Of a stretch of DNA of 62,789 nucleotides, positions 44,316 through 54,386 are shown piece by piece. A model generated the notes under the pieces. The model saw only the letters and a program-made list of their open reading frames with translations. It made no database searches and was not told the DNA's origin. The translations under genes and the position numbers were made by a program. Numbering within the stretch: position 1 is the first letter of the stretch; every line of letters begins with the position of its first letter. Source of the stretch: Kriegella aquimaris (GTDB lineage: Bacteria; Bacteroidota; Bacteroidia; Flavobacteriales; Flavobacteriaceae); NCBI RefSeq assembly GCF_900103215.1, contig NZ_FNGV01000020.1, forward strand, positions 1-62,789, given 5' to 3'.

Positions 44316-45611
44316 TTAGCTTCTCAAAAGAAAGGTTTTAAGTTCGGCGTATTTTTTTATCCGGATAAACTTTTTCTCTTTATCCATTACCTTTTGAATT
44401 TGTACCGGAATTTCAAGCGATTTTCCGATAGTTTCTTCTACAACATCCAAGAATTTAACGGGATGCGCTGTCTCCAAAAAGATACCAAAAGTATCGGGAT
44501 GTGCAGATTGATATTTCTTCAGTCCTAAATATCCTACTGCACCATGGGGATCTGCAATGTACTGGCTTTGTCTATATATGTCCAACATAGCTTTTTTGGT
44601 CTCTTTATCAGTAAAAGCGAATGAAGAAAGGTTTTCGTTCAAGGCCTCAAAATCGTCTTGGTACAGATGCCGAATGCGTATGAAATTACTAGGGTCGCCC
44701 ACGTCCATAGCATTGGAGATAGTGGCCGTTGAAGGTTTGGGATTATAGCTTTGCGTACGCATAAATTCAGGTACGGTGTCATTTACATTGGTAGCAGCTA
44801 TAAACTGCTTGACAGGCATACCCAGCCGTTGGGCTACCATTCCTGCGCAGATATTTCCAAAATTCCCGCTGGGAACTGCAAAAACAATTTCTTTCTCCTT
44901 TGATTTTACCTGTTTATAAGCTAAAAGAAAATAGAATAATTGCGGAAGCCATCGTGCAACATTGATAGAATTAGCAGAAGTCAGTTGCATTTGTTCGAGT
45001 AATTCATCGTCTAAGAAAGCCGTTTTCACCATTTCTTGGCAGTCGTCGAAAGTGCCATCTACACTTAAAGCCGTAATGTTTTGACCGAGGGTGGTCAATT
45101 GCCTTTCTTGAATATCACTAACTTTTCCGTTAGGGTAGAGAATTACCACTTTCACACCAGGAACGCCGAGAAAGCCATTTGCTACGGCTCCGCCAGTATC
45201 ACCTGATGTTGCAACGAGTACCGTTACCTCTTGGTTCTGGTTTTCTGAAAAATATCCCAAACAGCGCGCCATAAAACGGGCACCAACATCTTTAAAAGCC
45301 ATAGTAGGACCATGGAACAACTCTAATGTGACTACGTTATCTTCAATTTCAACAATTGGAAAATCAAAATCGAGTACTTCCTCCAAAATGTTTTTTAAAA
45401 TGGCATCGGGCAGGTCATCATTGACAAACTGATGAATTGCCTGAAATGCTATTTCAGTAGTAGACAACTTCTCAATATTCTCGAAAAAGGAAGCTGGTAA
45501 CGCTGAAATGCTTTCTGGGAAATATAGCCCTCTATCGGGTGCTATTCCTTTAATGACGGCATCCTTAAACGATACGTTAGCGGCTTTCTTATTTAGACTG
45601 TAAAAGTTCAT
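44316..45611 (-). CDS. thrC: Threonine synthase
   Basis: A PLP enzyme that converts phosphohomoserine to threonine. The 431-residue product has the PLP Lys in HGPTMAFKDVGARF near 107, the phosphate-binding SGDTGGAVANGF, and SANSINVARWLPQL, FAVPSGNFGN, typical of the longer ThrC class. It is the last gene of thrA-thrB-thrC, 51 bases after thrB. No terminator hairpin was found just downstream. Confidence 0.97.
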   Translation of the reverse strand: MNFYSLNKKAANVSFKDAVIKGIAPDRGLYFPESISALPASFFENIEKLSTTEIAFQAIHQFVNDDLPDAILKNILEEVLDFDFPIVEIEDNVVTLELFHGPTMAFKDVGARFMARCLGYFSENQNQEVTVLVATSGDTGGAVANGFLGVPGVKVVILYPNGKVSDIQERQLTTLGQNITALSVDGTFDDCQEMVKTAFLDDELLEQMQLTSANSINVARWLPQLFYFLLAYKQVKSKEKEIVFAVPSGNFGNICAGMVAQRLGMPVKQFIAATNVNDTVPEFMRTQSYNPKPSTATISNAMDVGDPSNFIRIRHLYQDDFEALNENLSSFAFTDKETKKAMLDIYRQSQYIADPHGAVGYLGLKKYQSAHPDTFGIFLETAHPVKFLDVVEETIGKSLEIPVQIQKVMDKEKKFIRIKKYAELKTFLLRS

Positions 45612-45662
45612 GGTTATGCTAAGTTTTTTGATGTTGGGCGCTTATGCCCATCTACTTATTTA

Positions 45663-46595
45663 TCAATTATGAAGCAACTTTATTCCTGTACTATTGATTT
45701 TAGAAACATGAACATCGTTGTCGACAGCAATTTCTTCATATCTCTCTTTCATTACTTGGGCTACTTTACGGGCAGTGCTTTCTCCTTTGCTAAAGGCAAA
45801 AATCGAAGGTCCCGAACCTGATATGCCACAACCAAGAGCGCCTGCATTCAGGGATTCGGCTTTCACAGTGTCGAATTCAGGAATCAACATAGAACGTATG
45901 GGCTCAACGATATGGTCTTCCAGAGACCGGCCTATTAAAGCATAATCGTTCATAAATAGTCCTGCGATGAGTCCGCCAACGTTACCCCATTGTTTTATAC
46001 CATCTTCAAGAGAGATTTTGGTTTTCAAAATTTTTCTTGAATCGGATGTCTTTACTTCTATCTGCGGATGAATCACCGTAGCCCATAACTCATTGGGACT
46101 ATTTATCGGAATAATATCCAAGGGGTCATAACTACGAACTAAGGTAAAGCCACCGAATAGGGCAGGGGCTACATTATCGGCGTGGGCAACGCCACTGGCC
46201 AAACGTTCGCCTTCCATTGCAAATTTTACCAATTCCAGTTGTGAAAAAGGTTTGCCCAATAATTCGTTCATGCCCCAAACAGCACCTGCCGAACTTGCGG
46301 CACTGCTTCCAATACCACTACCTGCTTTGATTTTTTTATAGATTTCAATTTCAAATCCACCTTGGTAGTCGCTAGCAGCCAATAGGGCCAAGCCAGCTAC
46401 CCCGGCCACATTTTTATCAGTCTCCATGGGTAGGTCTTGACCGACCAGTTTGGTGATGCGCACACCTTGTTCCGAAACTTTGCGAATGACCATTTCATCG
46501 CCAACGGAGTCGAGCGCTACACCTAGTACATCGAATCCACAAGAAATATTGGCTATGGTCGCTGGGCTAAAAAGTCTAATTTCGTTGGTATGCAT
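45663..46595 (-). CDS. thrB: Homoserine kinase
   Basis: Phosphorylates homoserine with ATP. The 310-residue GHMP kinase has the N-terminal SPATIANISCGFDVLG, the ATP loop GSGIGSSAASSAGAVWG near 91 and GCGISGSGPSIFAF near 255. It lies 29 bases after thrA in the same operon. Confidence 0.97.
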   Translation of the reverse strand: MHTNEIRLFSPATIANISCGFDVLGVALDSVGDEMVIRKVSEQGVRITKLVGQDLPMETDKNVAGVAGLALLAASDYQGGFEIEIYKKIKAGSGIGSSAASSAGAVWGMNELLGKPFSQLELVKFAMEGERLASGVAHADNVAPALFGGFTLVRSYDPLDIIPINSPNELWATVIHPQIEVKTSDSRKILKTKISLEDGIKQWGNVGGLIAGLFMNDYALIGRSLEDHIVEPIRSMLIPEFDTVKAESLNAGALGCGISGSGPSIFAFSKGESTARKVAQVMKERYEEIAVDNDVHVSKINSTGIKLLHN

Positions 46596-46624
46596 AGGTT
46601 TGTTATTACTATTTTAAAGGCATT

Positions 46625-49069
46625 TTAAAAATTTCCGATTCTGATAATATCCGCAAATATTCCCGATGCGGTTACGTCAGCTCCTGCACCTGCCCCTTTT
46701 ATAATCATGGGCTGATTGGGGTAGCGCTCCGTATAGAAGAGCACAATATTATCACTGCCTTCCAAATTGTAAAAGTCATGTCCTTTGGGAATGTGTTGCA
46801 ATCCTACACTTGCTTTACCGTCTTCAAACTGGGCGACATATTTTAATTTGCTATCCGTATCGGCAGCGGCCTTATACATTTCCTGAAAAGAGGCCTCGTA
46901 CTTTTTAAGTGAAGAAAAGAAATCTTCGTTCGTTGTTGTGGCTAAACTTTCTTCAGGTAAAAATGGCGTGTTTCCAATATCTTCGATATCCAATCGATTT
47001 CCACTTTCCCTGGCTAAAATTAAAATTTTGCGCATCACGTCGATACCGCTCAGGTCAATTTTTGGATCGGGCTCGGTATATCCTTCCTCTTGAGCTTGTT
47101 TTACCACGTCGTGAAAAGTGGTTTTATCATTAAAATTATTGAACACAAAGTTCAAACTTCCCGATAGTACGGCTTGAATTTTTAAAACCTTATCACCAGA
47201 GGCTATTAAATGTTTTAAGGTATCTATAATCGGCAGCCCCGCACCTACATTCGTTTCGAAAAGAAAAGGGGCATTGTATTCACGTGCCAAATTCTTTAAG
47301 TCGATATAATTTGTGTAGTTCGATGAACAGGCAATTTTATTGCAGGTAACTACCGAAATACTATTCTTTAAATAGGAGGCATAAGTCGATGCAACGTCAT
47401 CACTAGCTGTGTTATCGACAAAAATGCTATTGCGATAATTCAGTTGGTTAATTTTATTGAAGAACAATGCTTTGTCGGCTTTTTCACCGTCTTTTAAAAC
47501 GTCTTCCCAATTTTTCAGGGAAATACCATCTTCATCGAAAACCATATTGCGGGAATTTGATATTCCGATGACCCTAATATTCAATTTTAGGTTTTCTTTT
47601 AAGTATTTCCGTTGTTGTTGTATTTGGTTTAAAAATTTGGATCCCACATTACCAACTCCCATTACAAAGAGGTTGAGCTGCTTTACATTTTCCTCAAAAA
47701 ACTCTTCGTGCAGGGCATTCAGTGCTTTTTTGACATCCTCTTTTTTAATTACCGCTGATATATTGCGTTCCGATGCACCTTGCGCAATGGCCCGAATGTT
47801 TACGTTGTTCCTTCCAAGGGTACTGAACATTTTGCCGCTCAGACCTTGGTGACTTTTCATATTGTCGCCTACTAGAGCAATAATGGCCAGATTGCGTTCC
47901 GCTATTACGGGCCAGATTTTTTCACGCTCGATTTCGTATTCGAAGGCTTGGTTAACAATTTCAACAGCTTTTTCGATATCGCTATCCGAAATACCTACAC
48001 AAATAGAATGTTCAGAAGAAGCCTGTGTAATAAGAACCACACTGATGTCATGTAGCGAAAGTACTTCGAAAAATCGTTTTGAAATACCAGGAATACCTAC
48101 CATTCCGGGGCCTTCTAGAGATAATAATGCGATGTTTTCGACATGGGTAATGCCGCGCACGGTCTTTCCTTTTTCTGTTCTATTTTTGGTAATGAGTGTT
48201 CCTGCACTCTCGGGGTCAAAAGTATTTTTAATATGGATGGAAATTCCTTTGGTCAATACGGGTTGTATTGTTGGCGGGTATAAAACCTTGGCTCCAAAAT
48301 GGGATAGCTCCATCGCCTCTTCATAGGATATGTGGGGTATTGCGTGTGCCTGTTTTACGATTTTAGGATTTGCCGTATACATACCGCTGACATCAGTCCA
48401 GATTTCGAGAACTTCAGCATCGAGGGCTGCAGCAATAAGGGCTGCCGTAAAATCAGAACCGCCACGACCTAAAGTTGTCGAATTGCCGTTGATTGACGAA
48501 GCAATAAACCCAGGAACTACAATAACCTTGCTTTTGGTTTCGCCCAGTATTTCTTTACAAAGCTTGTTGGTGGCGTTGGTATCGACGACTGCTTTACCGT
48601 TGAGGTCGTTGGTCTTTATAAAATCCCTGCTATCCCGATAGACCGCATCGAGCTGTTGTTCCGCAAAAAATTCTGCAATACTATAGGAAGACAGCAACTC
48701 TCCGTAACTGACAATCTTGTCTGAGAGGCGCGGTGTAATCTCACCTATTAAATAGGCTCCTTCCAATAAAGTTTCAAGCGTATTGAGGTCACTTTTTATT
48801 TTGCTAAGTGCCTTGCTCTGTTTGTTGATAGGGATTAATTTTTTTATCGTGTCGATATGTCTATCCTCAATTTCTTTCAAAACCGTTTTGTACCTCAAAT
48901 CTTGTGAGGCGGCGAAATCGGCCGTTTGGAGCAGTAAATCGGTAATCCCTCCAAAAGCAGAGACGACCACAATAGTCTGGTCCGCATCAACGTCTGAAAC
49001 GATATTTTTGACCAATGTAATATTTTGTGCGTTGGCGACCGAAGTTCCACCGAATTTCAAAACTTTCAT
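46625..49069 (-). CDS. thrA: Bifunctional aspartokinase / homoserine dehydrogenase
   Basis: An 814-residue fusion catalysing steps one and three from aspartate to homoserine. The aspartokinase part starts MKVLKFGGTSV and has LGRGGSDFTAALIA near 208, followed by ACT domains (about 310-450, feedback-inhibitor sites, for example ALVGDNMKSHQGLSGKMFS). The dehydrogenase part (about 460-814) has the NAD loop VMGVGNVGSKFL and GSLNFVF, EPDPKIDLSGIDVMRK. Homoserine then goes to ThrB. The gene is preceded by a consensus promoter and a short leader ORF with Thr/Ile codons, so expression is probably attenuated by charged threonyl- or isoleucyl-tRNA. Confidence 0.97.
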   Translation of the reverse strand: MKVLKFGGTSVANAQNITLVKNIVSDVDADQTIVVVSAFGGITDLLLQTADFAASQDLRYKTVLKEIEDRHIDTIKKLIPINKQSKALSKIKSDLNTLETLLEGAYLIGEITPRLSDKIVSYGELLSSYSIAEFFAEQQLDAVYRDSRDFIKTNDLNGKAVVDTNATNKLCKEILGETKSKVIVVPGFIASSINGNSTTLGRGGSDFTAALIAAALDAEVLEIWTDVSGMYTANPKIVKQAHAIPHISYEEAMELSHFGAKVLYPPTIQPVLTKGISIHIKNTFDPESAGTLITKNRTEKGKTVRGITHVENIALLSLEGPGMVGIPGISKRFFEVLSLHDISVVLITQASSEHSICVGISDSDIEKAVEIVNQAFEYEIEREKIWPVIAERNLAIIALVGDNMKSHQGLSGKMFSTLGRNNVNIRAIAQGASERNISAVIKKEDVKKALNALHEEFFEENVKQLNLFVMGVGNVGSKFLNQIQQQRKYLKENLKLNIRVIGISNSRNMVFDEDGISLKNWEDVLKDGEKADKALFFNKINQLNYRNSIFVDNTASDDVASTYASYLKNSISVVTCNKIACSSNYTNYIDLKNLAREYNAPFLFETNVGAGLPIIDTLKHLIASGDKVLKIQAVLSGSLNFVFNNFNDKTTFHDVVKQAQEEGYTEPDPKIDLSGIDVMRKILILARESGNRLDIEDIGNTPFLPEESLATTTNEDFFSSLKKYEASFQEMYKAAADTDSKLKYVAQFEDGKASVGLQHIPKGHDFYNLEGSDNIVLFYTERYPNQPMIIKGAGAGADVTASGIFADIIRIGNF

Positions 49070-49077
49070 GATGTACT

Positions 49078-49121
49078 AAAAATTAATTTGAACTGATTCA
49101 ATTTTTGCGGTGATACGCAAA
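49078..49121 (-). promoter_or_regulatory. Overlapping hairpins between the thr leader ORF and thrA
   Basis: On the RNA, TTTGCG and CGCAAA (plus-strand 49104-49121) form one stem. A later AT-rich stem AAAAATT/AATTTTT (49078-49106), with inner TTGAA/TTCAA, shares bases 49104-49106 with it, so the two compete at their edge. The second could be a weak terminator or hide the thrA start, which lies about nine bases further on. The strength is uncertain. Confidence 0.4.
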
Positions 49122-49141
49122 CCGGACGGATATATAGCTGC

Positions 49142-49228
49142 TTACCCCAAAGGGGTGGTGGCAATAGATGTAATGCCATTTGTAGGAGTGGAAAAAAATA
49201 ATTGTATGTAATCGTCGTAAAAAAGCAT
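49142..49228 (-). CDS. thrL: Threonine operon leader peptide (28 aa)
   Basis: A 28-codon ORF, too short for usual gene finding, starts about ten bases after the predicted transcription start and ends about 70 bases before thrA. It begins MLFYDDYIQ. Residues 14-25 read TPTNGITSIATT, five Thr and two Ile in 12 residues, with two consecutive ACC codons. It ends PLG. A small GC hairpin (ACCCC/GGGGT, 49144-49156) covers the stop codon. This is the layout of an attenuation leader in which slow reading of Thr/Ile codons changes RNA folding downstream. The symbol is by analogy to E. coli; sequence homology is not claimed. Confidence 0.65.
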   Translation of the reverse strand: MLFYDDYIQLFFSTPTNGITSIATTPLG

Positions 49229-49244
49229 ACTTCTTTGAAAGCCT

Positions 49245-49275
49245 CAAAAGTACTACTTTTGAAGTGCTAATCAAA
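49245..49275 (-). promoter_or_regulatory. Promoter of the thr operon (TTTG-N19-TACTTTTG)
   Basis: On the minus strand TTTG (49275-49272) and TACTTTTG (49252-49245) are exactly 19 bases apart, a perfect match to the Bacteroidota consensus. Transcription should start near 49238, just before the leader ORF at 49228. Confidence 0.8.
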
Positions 49276-49328
49276 TGTTCTGTAAAAATTTTATAGAATA
49301 TCCAACATTTACTTAAATTTTTTGACGA

Positions 49329-50876
49329 ATGAAGCTTTTTAATGCCCAACAGATATATGCCGCTGATAAATCAACAATAGCCAGCCAACAAATTACAAGT
49401 GACGAGCTTATGGAGCGGGCCGCCGTTCAGCTATTCAATTGGCTGCACTTGCGTCTACAGGGAGCGTCGGTAAAGATTCATTTGTTTTGTGGAATAGGAA
49501 ATAATGGTGGAGATGGTATTGCGCTTGCCAGACATCTGCAGGATCACGGATACAATATTGGCGTGTACGTGGTAAATTATAGTAAAACACGCTCAGATGA
49601 TTTCTTGATTAATTTAGATCGGCTAAAAGAACGAAAAGTATGGCCTATTTTTTTAGAGGAAGGTTCGGCACTCCCTGAAGTCGGTCGCGATGATATTATT
49701 GTAGATGCGATTTTCGGTATTGGTCTAAATCGGCCCCCAGCAGCTTGGGTCGTTAATTTGATGCGATATTTGCATAAGTCGGAAGCTTTGGTGCTTTCAG
49801 TGGATATCCCTTCGGGACTATATATGGACAATGTTCCCAAAGAGGAAGATGCGGCTGTAAAGGCGAATTATGTATTGAGTTTTCAAGCTCCGAAGCTCGT
49901 ATTTTTTCTCCCTGAAACGGGTATTTACATGGAACACTGGGAGGTTTTGGATATTGGTTTGGATCAAAAGTTTCTATCTGAGCTAGAAACGGAGTATCGC
50001 CTTATTGGTAAAAATGAAGTGTTGTCTCACTACCTGCCTCGAGAGAAATTTGCACATAAGGGCACGTATGGGCATTCATTGATCATTGGTGGTAGTTATG
50101 GTAAAATTGGAGCGGTTGTGCTGTCGGCCAAGGCTGCCCTTCATTCAGGTAGCGGATTAGTGACTGCTTATGTGCCTGAATGTGGGTATACGATTCTTCA
50201 GACAGCGTTACCCGAAGCAATGGTTGTTGTAGATGTTGATAAAAAGAATATTTCGAATATAGATTTTGATATTTCCCCTAAGGTTATTGGACTTGGAGTA
50301 GGTTTGGGGAAAGCAGCCTCCACGGTAAAGGCGTTATCCGATTTTCTGAGTGAAAATAAAATACCATTGGTTATTGATGCCGACGGATTGAATATCCTTT
50401 CTGAAAATCAGGCATTATTGAAAAAAATGCCAGCGAAGACCATTTTAACCCCGCACCCCAAAGAATTGGAGCGCTTGATAGGGAAATGGGAAAATGATTT
50501 TGATAAGTTGAAAAAGGCCAAAGATTTTTCTAAAAAATATGATTGTATTATTGTCATAAAAGGAGCACATACTATTACACTTTATGGCGAAAAAGGATAT
50601 GTGAATACTACGGGAAACCCAGGGATGGCAACAGCTGGTAGCGGTGATGTATTGACAGGTATCATTACCGGATTGGTAGCACAGGGCTATGAACCTCTTG
50701 AGGCGACCATTTTTGGAGTATATCTTCATGGTAAGGCCGCTGATTTGACCGTAGAAAATACCGGTTATCAAGCACTTACCGCTACAGGTATAATTGATGG
50801 TATCGGTGAAGCTTATTTAGATTTGTTCAAGACCCCCGAGGAACCTCAAGTGCAGAACGAACAATCGGAACAATAG
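49329..50876 (+). CDS. nnr: Bifunctional NAD(P)HX epimerase / dehydratase
   Basis: Repairs hydrated NAD(P)H. The 515-residue fusion has an N-terminal NnrE epimerase domain (about 1-215, GIGNNGGDGIALARHL, DAIFGIGLNRP, SVDIPSGL) and a C-terminal NnrD ADP-dependent dehydratase domain (about 230-500, GTYGHSLIIGGSYGKIGA, DADGLNILS, TPHPKELERL, ATAGSGDVLTGII). The last 15 residues are Glu/Gln-rich. It diverges from thrA; its own promoter was not resolved. Confidence 0.97.
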   Translation: MKLFNAQQIYAADKSTIASQQITSDELMERAAVQLFNWLHLRLQGASVKIHLFCGIGNNGGDGIALARHLQDHGYNIGVYVVNYSKTRSDDFLINLDRLKERKVWPIFLEEGSALPEVGRDDIIVDAIFGIGLNRPPAAWVVNLMRYLHKSEALVLSVDIPSGLYMDNVPKEEDAAVKANYVLSFQAPKLVFFLPETGIYMEHWEVLDIGLDQKFLSELETEYRLIGKNEVLSHYLPREKFAHKGTYGHSLIIGGSYGKIGAVVLSAKAALHSGSGLVTAYVPECGYTILQTALPEAMVVVDVDKKNISNIDFDISPKVIGLGVGLGKAASTVKALSDFLSENKIPLVIDADGLNILSENQALLKKMPAKTILTPHPKELERLIGKWENDFDKLKKAKDFSKKYDCIIVIKGAHTITLYGEKGYVNTTGNPGMATAGSGDVLTGIITGLVAQGYEPLEATIFGVYLHGKAADLTVENTGYQALTATGIIDGIGEAYLDLFKTPEEPQVQNEQSEQ

Positions 50877-50922
50877 TAATAGTGTGAATTTAGCCTAGCA
50901 GAGCGGTCTGCCTGCGCTTAGG

Positions 50923-50958
50923 GGCCATAGTTTCCCTTTCTAGTGGAAACTTATGGCC
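50923..50958. terminator. Hairpin between the nnr gene and the convergent small gene
   Basis: GGCCATAGTTTCC (50923-50935) pairs with GGAAACTTATGGCC (50945-50958), with one bulge, 47 bases after the nnr stop. It lies between two converging genes and may serve both. The T tail is poor. Confidence 0.5.
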
Positions 50959-50976
50959 GTGGTCTTAGTCCGATGA

Positions 50977-51378
50977 TTATTTTCCTTTGACCCTTCTTTT
51001 AACCCAAGTCAGGGCATTATCGTATTCTATAAAAAACTTCATGGGCTTTTTATAGAATAGCTTTTCAATCTTAAAGTTGTGCATATCGATCTCCTTTATG
51101 GAAACAATAGCAAAGGCTTTAAGATTGTCCAATTGTCTCAGATATGAGTAAACGGTAGGGTCTACGGCATATGAATGTTTCCGAAGGCTTATATATCCAA
51201 AATTCTTTTCACGGAAGTGAATTTCTGAAATTCCAATTATTTGATACGTTCTTTCTAGGGTAAGGGTGGCACCTTCTTCGAAAATAGCCACCATATAATC
51301 ATCATAAACTTGAATTTTTCCAATCTCGAGTTGATACTCCCTAACAACAATCGTTTTTTTCGGTTGCCCCACTTTCAT
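50977..51378 (-). CDS. Conserved small protein of unknown function
   Basis: A 133-residue soluble protein with no signal peptide. Alternating strands and helices (VREYQLEIGKIQVYDDYMVAI..., ISEIHF, FAIVSIKEID, MKFFIEYDNALTWVKRRV) suggest a STAS or SpoIIAA-like fold, common among small flavobacterial proteins. It lies between nnr and clpC. No function can be given. Confidence 0.7.
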   Translation of the reverse strand: MKVGQPKKTIVVREYQLEIGKIQVYDDYMVAIFEEGATLTLERTYQIIGISEIHFREKNFGYISLRKHSYAVDPTVYSYLRQLDNLKAFAIVSIKEIDMHNFKIEKLFYKKPMKFFIEYDNALTWVKRRVKGK

Positions 51379-51523
51379 TTCATGTATTTTATTGTGTCTG
51401 TGACGAAAGTAGCGGTAAGTACTGTTCTACGATAAAAAATTAGATTAAAAGCTTAAATATCGTTTATACTGCTTTTAGAGGATAACTGCCGTGTTTTATT
51501 TCTTACTTGCTTAATATTGAACA

Positions 51524-51556
51524 TAAAAAAAGGGAGTCATTTCTTATGACTCCCTT
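51524..51556 (-). terminator. Terminator of clpC
   Basis: An 11-bp perfect stem (51530-51540 with 51546-51556), a 5-base loop and a T7 tract on the minus strand, 23 bases after the clpC stop. Confidence 0.85.
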
Positions 51557-51578
51557 GTTCCCAATTTCTTACGAAATT

Positions 51579-54128
51579 TTATGTTTTCGACGATTTTTCA
51601 GCTTTCTTAATTTTGATGGTAAGCTCGTCTTTTTTGGAATCTAAGTCCATGAAAATACTATCGCCTTCCTCGAGTTTCGAGTTTACGATTTCCTCTGCCA
51701 AAGCATCTTCAATATACTTTTGAATAGCTCTTTTGAGCGGTCTGGCCCCGTATTGTTTGTCAAAACCTTTTTCTGCAATGTAATCTTTCGCTTTTTCGGT
51801 AAGATTTAAGTTGTATCCTATATCTTTTATGCGTTCAAATAATTTATGCAGTTCAATATCGATAATCAAGTGAATATCCTTTCTTTCTAATGGGTTAAAG
51901 ACTATAACGTCATCAATTCGATTCAGAAATTCGGGAGCGAATGCTTTTTTCAAGGCATTTTCGATAACACTCTTTTGGTGGGTGTCTGCTTGGGCCTTTT
52001 TTGCAGAAGTACCAAAACCTACACCTTGGCCGAAGTCTTTCAACTGTCGTGCACCAATATTCGAGGTCATAATAATAATTGTATTTCTGAAATCGATTTT
52101 CCTTCCAAGACTATCGGTAAGAAAACCATCATCCAATACCTGCAACAGCATGTTGAAAACATCGGGATGCGCTTTCTCGACTTCATCTAACAAAATTACG
52201 GAATAAGGCTTGCGACGGACCTTTTCGGTCAATTGACCACCTTCCTCGTATCCGACATATCCTGGAGGTGCCCCTACTAATCTAGAGATGGCGAATTTTT
52301 CCATATACTCGCTCATGTCTATTCGAATAAGTGCATCTTCCGAATCGAACAATTCTTTGGCCAATACTTTTGCCAATTGTGTTTTACCTACACCGGTCTG
52401 TCCTAGGAATATAAAGGAACCTATCGGCTTATTAGGATCTTTAAGTCCTGCTCTATTGCGCTGAATGGCCTTGGCGACTTTGGAAACCGCTTCATCTTGA
52501 CCAATCACATTAGTTTTGATTAGTTGTGGCAGCTCGGCCAGTTTGTTGCTCTCGGTCTGTGCAATTCGATTTACAGGAATACCGCTCATCATAGAAACCA
52601 CATCGGCCACATTGTCTTCGGTAACGATTTCTTTGTGCAATTTGCTATCTTCTTCCCATTTTTCTTGAGCTACCGCCAATTCTTTTTCGAGTCTTTTTTC
52701 ATCGTCCCGTAATTTGGCTGCCTCTTCATATTTTTGCTTTTTAACAACGCTGTTCTTAAGTTCTCGAACATCTTCCAGTTGTTTTTCGAGTACCAAGATT
52801 TGTTTGGGAACATCCATGTTCACAATATGAACTCTCGAACCGGCCTCATCTAAAGCGTCAATGGCCTTGTCGGGAAGAAATCTATCCGTCATGTAGCGGT
52901 TCGTTAACTTTACGCATGCGACAATCGCCTCGTCAGTATAATTGACGTTGTGGTGATCTTCGTATTTTTCTTTGATATTTTTAAGTATCTCAATGGTTTC
53001 ACTTACCGTAGTAGGTTCTACGATTACTTTTTGGAAACGACGCTCCAATGCCCCGTCTTTTTCGATATATTGTCGGTATTCATCCAAAGTAGTTGCTCCA
53101 ATACATTGTATTTCACCCCTTGCCAAAGCAGGTTTGAACATGTTTGAGGCATCGAGGCTGCCTGTAGCGCCACCGGCTCCCACGATCGTATGAATCTCGT
53201 CGATAAAGAGTATTACGTCATCGTTCTTCTCAAGTTCGTTCATTACCGCCTTCATACGTTCTTCGAACTGTCCTCGGTATTTGGTGCCTGCGACCAATGA
53301 GGCCAAATCTAAGGTTACAACACGTTTATTGTAAAGTATGCGCGATACTTTTTTATTGATAATGCGTAAGGCCAGACCTTCGGCGATGGCACTTTTGCCA
53401 ACACCTGGTTCCCCTATCAACAATGGGTTGTTCTTTTTTCTTCTACTTAATATTTGTGAGACTCTTTCTATTTCTTTTTCTCTTCCTACAACCGGATCCA
53501 ATTTATTTTCTTCGGCCATGCGTGTAAGGTCACGTCCGAAATTATCCAATACGGGAGTTTTCGATTTTTTGTTGCCTTTTTGCGTAGAAGCACTGCCAAA
53601 AGTACCTTCCTTGCCTTCGTTGGCATCATCGGAATCACTTGGAAACGAATCGGAAGTAGGAGCATCTACAATGTCGTCGTCGCTTGTAATCATAAATTTA
53701 AACTGTTCTTTGACCCCGTCATAATCAACTTTGAGCTTATGCAAAAGCTTGGTAGTCGGGTCATTTTCATTTCTTAAAATACAGAGAAGCAAGTGCGCGG
53801 TATTGATCGATGAACTTTGAAAAAGCTTTGCTTCTAAAAAGGTAGTCTTCAAGGCGCGTTCCGCCTGTCTTGTCAAGTGTAAGTTTTTTTTGTCTTTTTG
53901 TGAACCGCTGGGGTTTGGGTTCGAGGGACTAAGAATTTCTACTTTTCTTCGCAAATGGTCTAAATCAACCTCCAGAGCATCTAAAATGCTTATTGCTTTT
54001 CCATTTCCATCGCGTAATAAGCCAAGCATTAGATGTTCGGTTCCAATAAAATCATGGCCCAATCTAAGTGCTTCCTCTTTGCTGTACGCAATCACGTCTT
54101 TTACCCTCGGTGAAAAATTATCATCCAT
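51579..54128 (-). CDS. clpC: ClpC-type AAA+ chaperone/ATPase
   Basis: An 849-residue double-ring AAA+ unfoldase that feeds ClpP. The N domain (about 1-145) has [10 protein letters not shown]; the first AAA module has Walker [16 protein letters not shown] near 240 and LFIDEIHT; the middle domain carries a UVR-like [15 protein letters not shown], which marks ClpC over ClpB; the second module has [15 protein letters not shown] near 565 and [13 protein letters not shown]-terminal domain and charged tail follow. No clpP is in the window. It diverges from gyrA over about 260 bases. Confidence 0.95.
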   Translation of the reverse strand: MDDNFSPRVKDVIAYSKEEALRLGHDFIGTEHLMLGLLRDGNGKAISILDALEVDLDHLRRKVEILSPSNPNPSGSQKDKKNLHLTRQAERALKTTFLEAKLFQSSSINTAHLLLCILRNENDPTTKLLHKLKVDYDGVKEQFKFMITSDDDIVDAPTSDSFPSDSDDANEGKEGTFGSASTQKGNKKSKTPVLDNFGRDLTRMAEENKLDPVVGREKEIERVSQILSRRKKNNPLLIGEPGVGKSAIAEGLALRIINKKVSRILYNKRVVTLDLASLVAGTKYRGQFEERMKAVMNELEKNDDVILFIDEIHTIVGAGGATGSLDASNMFKPALARGEIQCIGATTLDEYRQYIEKDGALERRFQKVIVEPTTVSETIEILKNIKEKYEDHHNVNYTDEAIVACVKLTNRYMTDRFLPDKAIDALDEAGSRVHIVNMDVPKQILVLEKQLEDVRELKNSVVKKQKYEEAAKLRDDEKRLEKELAVAQEKWEEDSKLHKEIVTEDNVADVVSMMSGIPVNRIAQTESNKLAELPQLIKTNVIGQDEAVSKVAKAIQRNRAGLKDPNKPIGSFIFLGQTGVGKTQLAKVLAKELFDSEDALIRIDMSEYMEKFAISRLVGAPPGYVGYEEGGQLTEKVRRKPYSVILLDEVEKAHPDVFNMLLQVLDDGFLTDSLGRKIDFRNTIIIMTSNIGARQLKDFGQGVGFGTSAKKAQADTHQKSVIENALKKAFAPEFLNRIDDVIVFNPLERKDIHLIIDIELHKLFERIKDIGYNLNLTEKAKDYIAEKGFDKQYGARPLKRAIQKYIEDALAEEIVNSKLEEGDSIFMDLDSKKDELTIKIKKAEKSSKT

Positions 54129-54386
54129 AAAATTATCCTTTCAACCATAAAATTAGTAAATCTAGGTCAATCTTGGGCAAATACCGTACCTATTATTCGA
54201 CAAAGTTGATCGAATTGCCGAAAAAGCGATAGATTACAGAATAATTAACAATCTTATTATCAAACAATCATGGCGACATAAGTGTTAATAAAATTTTGAA
54301 TAAAGTATGTGATATATACTTAAAAAGTAACGATTTTACGTATATTGGCATGCTTTTTTAACCTAAAAAAAACAGAAGATTTTACA

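Noticed and set aside
47457-48326. Two long plus-strand ORFs (131 and 154 codons) inside thrA
   Set aside because: Both are antisense to the conserved aspartokinase/dehydrogenase frame and show Ser-rich, low-complexity translations typical of antisense reading.
49098-49349. An 83-codon minus-strand ORF overlapping the thr leader region
   Set aside because: It starts at a TTG inside the opposite nnr gene, upstream of the thr promoter, so its start would not be on the transcript. The 28-codon ORF in a different frame fits the promoter and leader layout much better.
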